Notes under the pieces: generated by a model
What the model was told of the DNA's origin: nothing
Seen by the model: only the letters and a program-made list of their open reading frames with translations
Database searches by the model: none
Part shown: positions 59,575 through 64,000 of the stretch, piece by piece
How the letters are laid out: every line of letters starts with the position of its first letter
Numbering within the stretch: position 1 is the stretch's first letter
Position numbers and translations under genes: made by a program
Assembly: GCA_025642065.1 (NCBI GenBank)
Contig: JAODUP010000907.1
Coordinates: forward strand, 1 to 64,000
Source: Paralvinella palmiformis
Taxonomy: Eukaryota; Annelida; Polychaeta; Terebellida; Alvinellidae
Direction: 5' to 3'
DNA: 64,000 bases

Positions 59575-60747
59575 CTGAAAATAAATATAACCATTTACAT
59601 CTGTGTAAATGACATCTGCTAAGAAGCTAAGGTTTCAAAAAATGAAAATGTTTAAAGCAAAAACATCTCAGGTACTTTTGAATGTTAGCCCTCAAAGTTA
59701 ATTCCATGAACATTAATCTCACAGCCATGAAAAAATTTACATTATTAGGTCATTTCAAAACAAGCCATGAAAAAAGATTCAGTAGTAATAATATTACTAT
59801 TGAATATTCTTTCAAACCTTGTATACTATTAGTAATAGTATACACAGCTAAAATTCATCTTTCTTAACACAAAAACAGTTTTTCACCATGTGACGCCTGA
59901 CTCGCTCCAAGTCATCAGAAAGCATGACATTTAGATGATGATGATGATTGATGTTTTACAGCCACTTTTGTGCACAGGGTAAGCTAAATGGGCCGAGTGA
60001 CTTCCAAAGGCAATGAGACAAAGTGAAAGACGAAACAACCTTCAGATATGCCCACGCCAGGATTCGAACACGGGTGGTAGTGATCTGTAGTCCAGCACGC
60101 TACCGCTAGACCACGGAGGCACCCGCATGACTTTTAGAACAATGTCACTTCAACCCAGCATGGAAAGTATCTCCAGTCTTGATAATGATGGATCTGAGTT
60201 TACTAAATGATTTTACAATTTTTACTAAATGTATAGAAACATTTACAAAAAAAGATATCTCTGCATGCAGAATCAATATTAATACACAAGGTAACCTTTT
60301 TCAGTTGACCTATTCAACGTATATCAAGAAATAATATATGCAACAATAAATCCCTTTGAGAAGTACACAGATTCTGAACTTAGTGTTTCATCTCCAGATA
60401 GAAAGGGATGTGGCTGGGACAATGCTGACATCTAGTGAGTTCATTACTCATTGGTTGCATTATGATTGATAAAGCTGTGTTTAGCCAAGGCTATCATCTG
60501 CTTAAATAACTTTATTGCAAATAGTCAATGATCTTATCTGGAATATTTTATGAAAGCTAAATTATGTGAATATGGAAAATTGGTGTTTTTGTTTTAACAA
60601 CTATTACAGAGAAGAATTCAGTTACGGTAGGACAATTATTACTTTAAAAACAATATTTCCGTGTAAAATTAATGCTACCACACTTAATTTGTGTACAGTT
60701 TTATTACAAACTCAACCAAATTCATTTTCAACATGTTGGTATAATCC
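59575..60747. other. RPL29 upstream intron, left part
   Basis: A+T-rich, with one complete SINE. A search by eye for the L29 N-terminal exon on the minus strand was negative here. Confidence 0.5.
59922..60138 (-). mobile_element. tRNA-derived SINE, head type A, with 14-bp TSD
   Basis: Element 59936-60124, full length, ending in (GAT)n at the left. Flanking duplications GCATGACATTTAGA (59922-59935) and GCATGACTTTTAGA (60125-60138) differ at one base. Inserted in the RPL29 upstream intron. Confidence 0.9.
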
Positions 60748-62056
60748 TTAAAGGGGAACTTTGCTCTATTTTCATATCAATAAATGACCTTTTTCTTTAT
60801 ACTATAATGTCAATCATTAAATAAAAGTTATTATCAACATGTTTATGTATAAAAACCACTGCGCTGTAATATAGTTTTCATGCATGGAAGACGGTCTGAT
60901 ATTCTGCGGCAACTGAGCTTCGAAATTTTTGCCATTTATTTTCTCGACCTTGACCTTGCCTTGTAACGTCCCCAGTGCTTAGCTCTGTGAATCATCTCAT
61001 ATATCCTTGTATGTTTTAAGCAACAGAAAAGCGATCAAAATGCTGACTTGAAACCAAATCCTGGATACCCCCTTTTCACACTGCCATGAAATAATAAATT
61101 TAAATTGGATAGTTGGTTGAAGAAACTAAAATTATTTCATCCCCCTGCAAGACAAGTTCGGATCTGTCAATGTCATTTCAAGCCTGATTTTTTTTCACAT
61201 TTTGTTGTGGTTACGTAGATGGCCATCTTTGTACAGGATTAAAAAAATAAGACTAGGTCCATGTAGTTGGTTTCTCATTTAGGTAACATGGACACATTTG
61301 TATTTGCCATATTAACTCCCTTAAAATATGTTTCCTTCAAAGAAAAAATAATTCCTAATGTTTGTACCACATAATGTTTGCACTTTAGTTTTAATTATTG
61401 ATACAAAATCACTTGGTGCCTAGTGTGAAATGTAACATGGACTATTTAATTATCTGCCAACCAATTTAGCAAGATACATCTAAATTAAGTTGATTATTTT
61501 GAGCTACAAAATAACTTTTAGCCAACAAATACTTCCTTCTTGAATCTTAATTGGGCTAAAAGCATTAATGTGTAACACCTACATGTTCATTTCACAAGCT
61601 AGTGAAATATGTCTATTTCAAATAAGAAATTGTCTAATTACAGCCAATAAATGAATCAAACATTGCTTTTGCATGGGTATCTAATTCATGAAAATTGGGG
61701 TGGGGTGGATTATATGGATAATGTATAAATATACAAGAAAATATTGCTTTGTTTTGTGCAACTTGCCTCAGTAGTAAATTAGTTATAATATTGATTGAAC
61801 ACTGAAGTGCAATTATTTGAATTGCCTTGAAATAAACAAATTAATCTTGTAACTATAGAAGTTGAATGTTTTGTCAAAATGACTTCACTTTGTGAAGTAT
61901 ATGTAGATGCTTATTTTTTGTTTAAACCATATCTCGATCATATTGACAAGGGTATATATTACCTAGCTGTCTCAATAAAATGTGTTGCATGTGTGTAATA
62001 TCATTGACATGATACAGCTATGTATCAAATATTGTAATAAGAACAGAATTAAGTCA

Positions 62057-62105
<49 letters not shown>

Positions 62106-63036
62106 TGTGTAATGCCATAGAATCAGAATAAATATTTGAAATGTGAAAGTACTGAATATAAAAGATCTCAACTGTAAAATATTAACAGTTCATTTATCAG
62201 ACTAAATAATTTCATGATATCCTTGATATACACCATCTTCTTCGGGGTATGTATTTCTTATTGATTGTTGAACCCATGATGGTATAGTAATTCTGTTTTT
62301 GGGGCCAGATTTTCCATAAACTCAATAAGTGAACTGCCTGTATGATCTGTAAAGAATCAAACACGAATAAAGTGTTTTTCGGTGATGTGAATTTTGTCTT
62401 GGTTATTTAAATTCCAGAGTAGATTTAAAGTCTAGAATAGATCTACAAATACAATATCTGAAGTAACAAGATCTAAGCTGCATGTATATGTTTTGATAAT
62501 TCACAATAACATGTACATTCTATAGACGCTAGCTGTAGGCAATGAAACGCATTGCTCGCACGAACACCATTCTGAAATGACAGTTGACAGCTCCGACTCA
62601 ATGTTGATTGTTCTCCGTATTTATGAACTCTGTTTCTGTGTCACTCTTAGTACTTTCAGTAATTGATAAATCAGAATGATAATATACTGGTTCAAAATCA
62701 TAAGGTGGAATATTTGAGGCTATGTCTGGATAATTATGACAATATACAAAGTACTCCAACACAAGAATCCGGTATGTTTACATGTTGGAACCATAACCGA
62801 AAATCGGTACGCTAAGCACTGGTGACGTATCGCTCGCCGATTGGCTGACAAATCTTGGAGCTGGAGATTAATGGCTTCAAATAATACTGATAAATCTGGT
62901 GGAATTTTACCAAAAAATATGCTTTCTCGTTGCTAAATGCAAAAAATGCCAGTAGTAATCGGTATAGAAACCCATACACTTTAAAACAGGCAGCATACAT
63001 TGGCAATAGCCAAACCTGAGCAAAGTACTCCTTTAA
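60748..63036. mobile_element. TTAA-flanked DNA transposon, 2.28 kb, non-autonomous or decayed
   Basis: TTAA at 60748-60751 and 63033-63036 flanks the inverted ends AGGGGAACTTTGCTC (60752-60766) and AGGAGTACTTTGCTC (reverse complement of 63018-63032), 13 of 15 identical. A second exact 12-bp inverted match (CCAGTGCTTAGC, 60972-60983 and complement at 62811-62822) sits 210-220 bp inside each end, so the inverted ends are long but diverged. TTAA targets are known for the piggyBac and Kolobok superfamilies. No transposase frame is left; the interior is A+T-rich with an AT run at 62060-62103. The 64-codon minus frame at 62812-63006 belongs to the right end. Confidence 0.75.
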
Positions 63037-64000
63037 GCGAAGTACTTGTAAAGCCCACTACAGTGCTATTTGATAATAAATATATCAAGTAACACAATAC
63101 TTTATTTAGAGTATAATACTTTACCGTTTAATACTTAGAAGAACCTTTTATATTTTGGGAATTGCGATATTTCAAAAATTAACTTGTGATAATTGGTTGA
63201 CCACTGACCTTTCAATACTGTTCATATTGAAAACTTATTGTGTTAATCATCCAATGAACAACAGACACTGTAGTAGCAGATCCTCATGACACCCGAGTTT
63301 ATTCAGTGTAATAATAGGTCTTAGTTGTATGAAGGCACAGAATTATATAAACACTGGATATCTGTGGTATTATGTTTTACTTACAACCAGGGCCAGAATT
63401 TTTTTCTAATGCACTTGCACAACAAATGTTTTCATTTTTCCAACAATTTTCACCTGATCAAAAATTATCATTTATTTTTAAACCTGCTATATTTCACCTG
63501 TTTACATATAAACATGTATTTCCAATAAAAATCGACAAATAGAGAAGTGCTTGAAAAAGAAATGCTTATTCAGTGAAGCCATTGCTGCTTTGCTGAGTTA
63601 CCCGTAGCCATTTACACTCTCACTATATAAATAAAATTTTACATTACCAAGAACGCATAGCCAGTAAACTGCAATGAATACAGCCTTTAATCGGGGACGC
63701 CATTTAAATAGGCGGTGTGTTGTCTTAAGCTGAGATTGCATATATGTCATGTGTTATGCAAATCCGGAAATTCCATATGTGCGACTGCATATGCGATTTC
63801 TAAATGCTACAAAACAGATTGCTTGATGTAATGATCCAATCTGAGTGTCCAGACAGGCTTTCTCAAGAAAAATAGGTAAGAAGGTGAGAGGGGTGTCCGA
63901 AACACATGGATACCACAATGTCACATGCCGCATTTATGGAATCTGGGCTTTGGGCATAGCTGGCATTCATAGCCAGCTTTGCATTGCAGATTATAAGTAT
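63037..64000. other. Right edge, no feature seen
   Basis: A+T-rich DNA in the presumed upstream intron of RPL29. No exon, RNA gene or repeat recognised. Confidence 0.5.

Noticed and set aside
1..64000. CRISPR array, bacterial operons, phage or integron structures
   Set aside because: The only regular arrays are microsatellites, minisatellites and tandem duplications without spacers; gene structure and tRNA introns are eukaryotic.

Overview
The window looks like nuclear DNA of an animal, most likely a lophotrochozoan and probably a marine mollusc (inference). Reasons: spliced genes with GT..AG introns of several kilobases, an intron-bearing tRNA-Tyr, abundant tRNA-derived SINEs with target-site duplications, decayed LINE and DNA-transposon fragments, very many (AT)n/(CA)n/(TGTC)n microsatellites, and A+T-rich intergenic DNA. 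There is no sign of bacterial gene organisation. Almost all of the long reading frames in the window are chance or microsatellite-encoded frames.

Layout. 1-5.43 kb: a dispersed tRNA-Tyr cluster (a 3' fragment at the left edge, a decayed copy at 1.64-1.73 kb and an intact intron-bearing copy at 5.34-5.43 kb). Copies 2 and 3 share about 280 bp of duplicated DNA; between them lie a SINE, a broken minus-strand DUF4806-type gene, a diverged tandem repeat and a decayed transposase fragment. 5.8-20.7 kb: one complete protein-coding gene on the plus strand, a DUSP6/7/9-class MAP-kinase phosphatase in three coding exons (8624-8987, 15526-15903, 19449-19915; 402 residues), preceded by a GC-richer upstream region with a cluster of CRE-like sites. 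20.7-46 kb: long intergenic DNA with microsatellites, SINEs, two decayed LINE reverse transcriptases (about 32-33 kb and 36.5 kb) and three GC-richer, promoter-like patches (23.3-24.0, 27.1-27.8, 38.4-38.9 kb). 46.0-64 kb: the minus-strand gene for ribosomal protein L29. Its last coding exon (46111-46182) and the preceding exon (59510-59574) are separated by a 13.3 kb intron, and the ATG exon lies beyond the right edge. A 2.28 kb TTAA-flanked transposon with terminal inverted repeats sits upstream of exon 59510-59574 (60752-63032).

The two real protein genes are unrelated in function: one switches off ERK-type MAP kinases in the cytoplasm, the other is a structural part of the 60S ribosome. 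The most informative observations are the hidden L29 gene, the SINE family in which two different tRNA heads share one body, the TTAA element, and the over-representation of two regulatory-looking words (TGACGTCA and CAATATGGC). I did not find a convincing unknown multi-gene system; candidate orphan exons are listed with low confidence.
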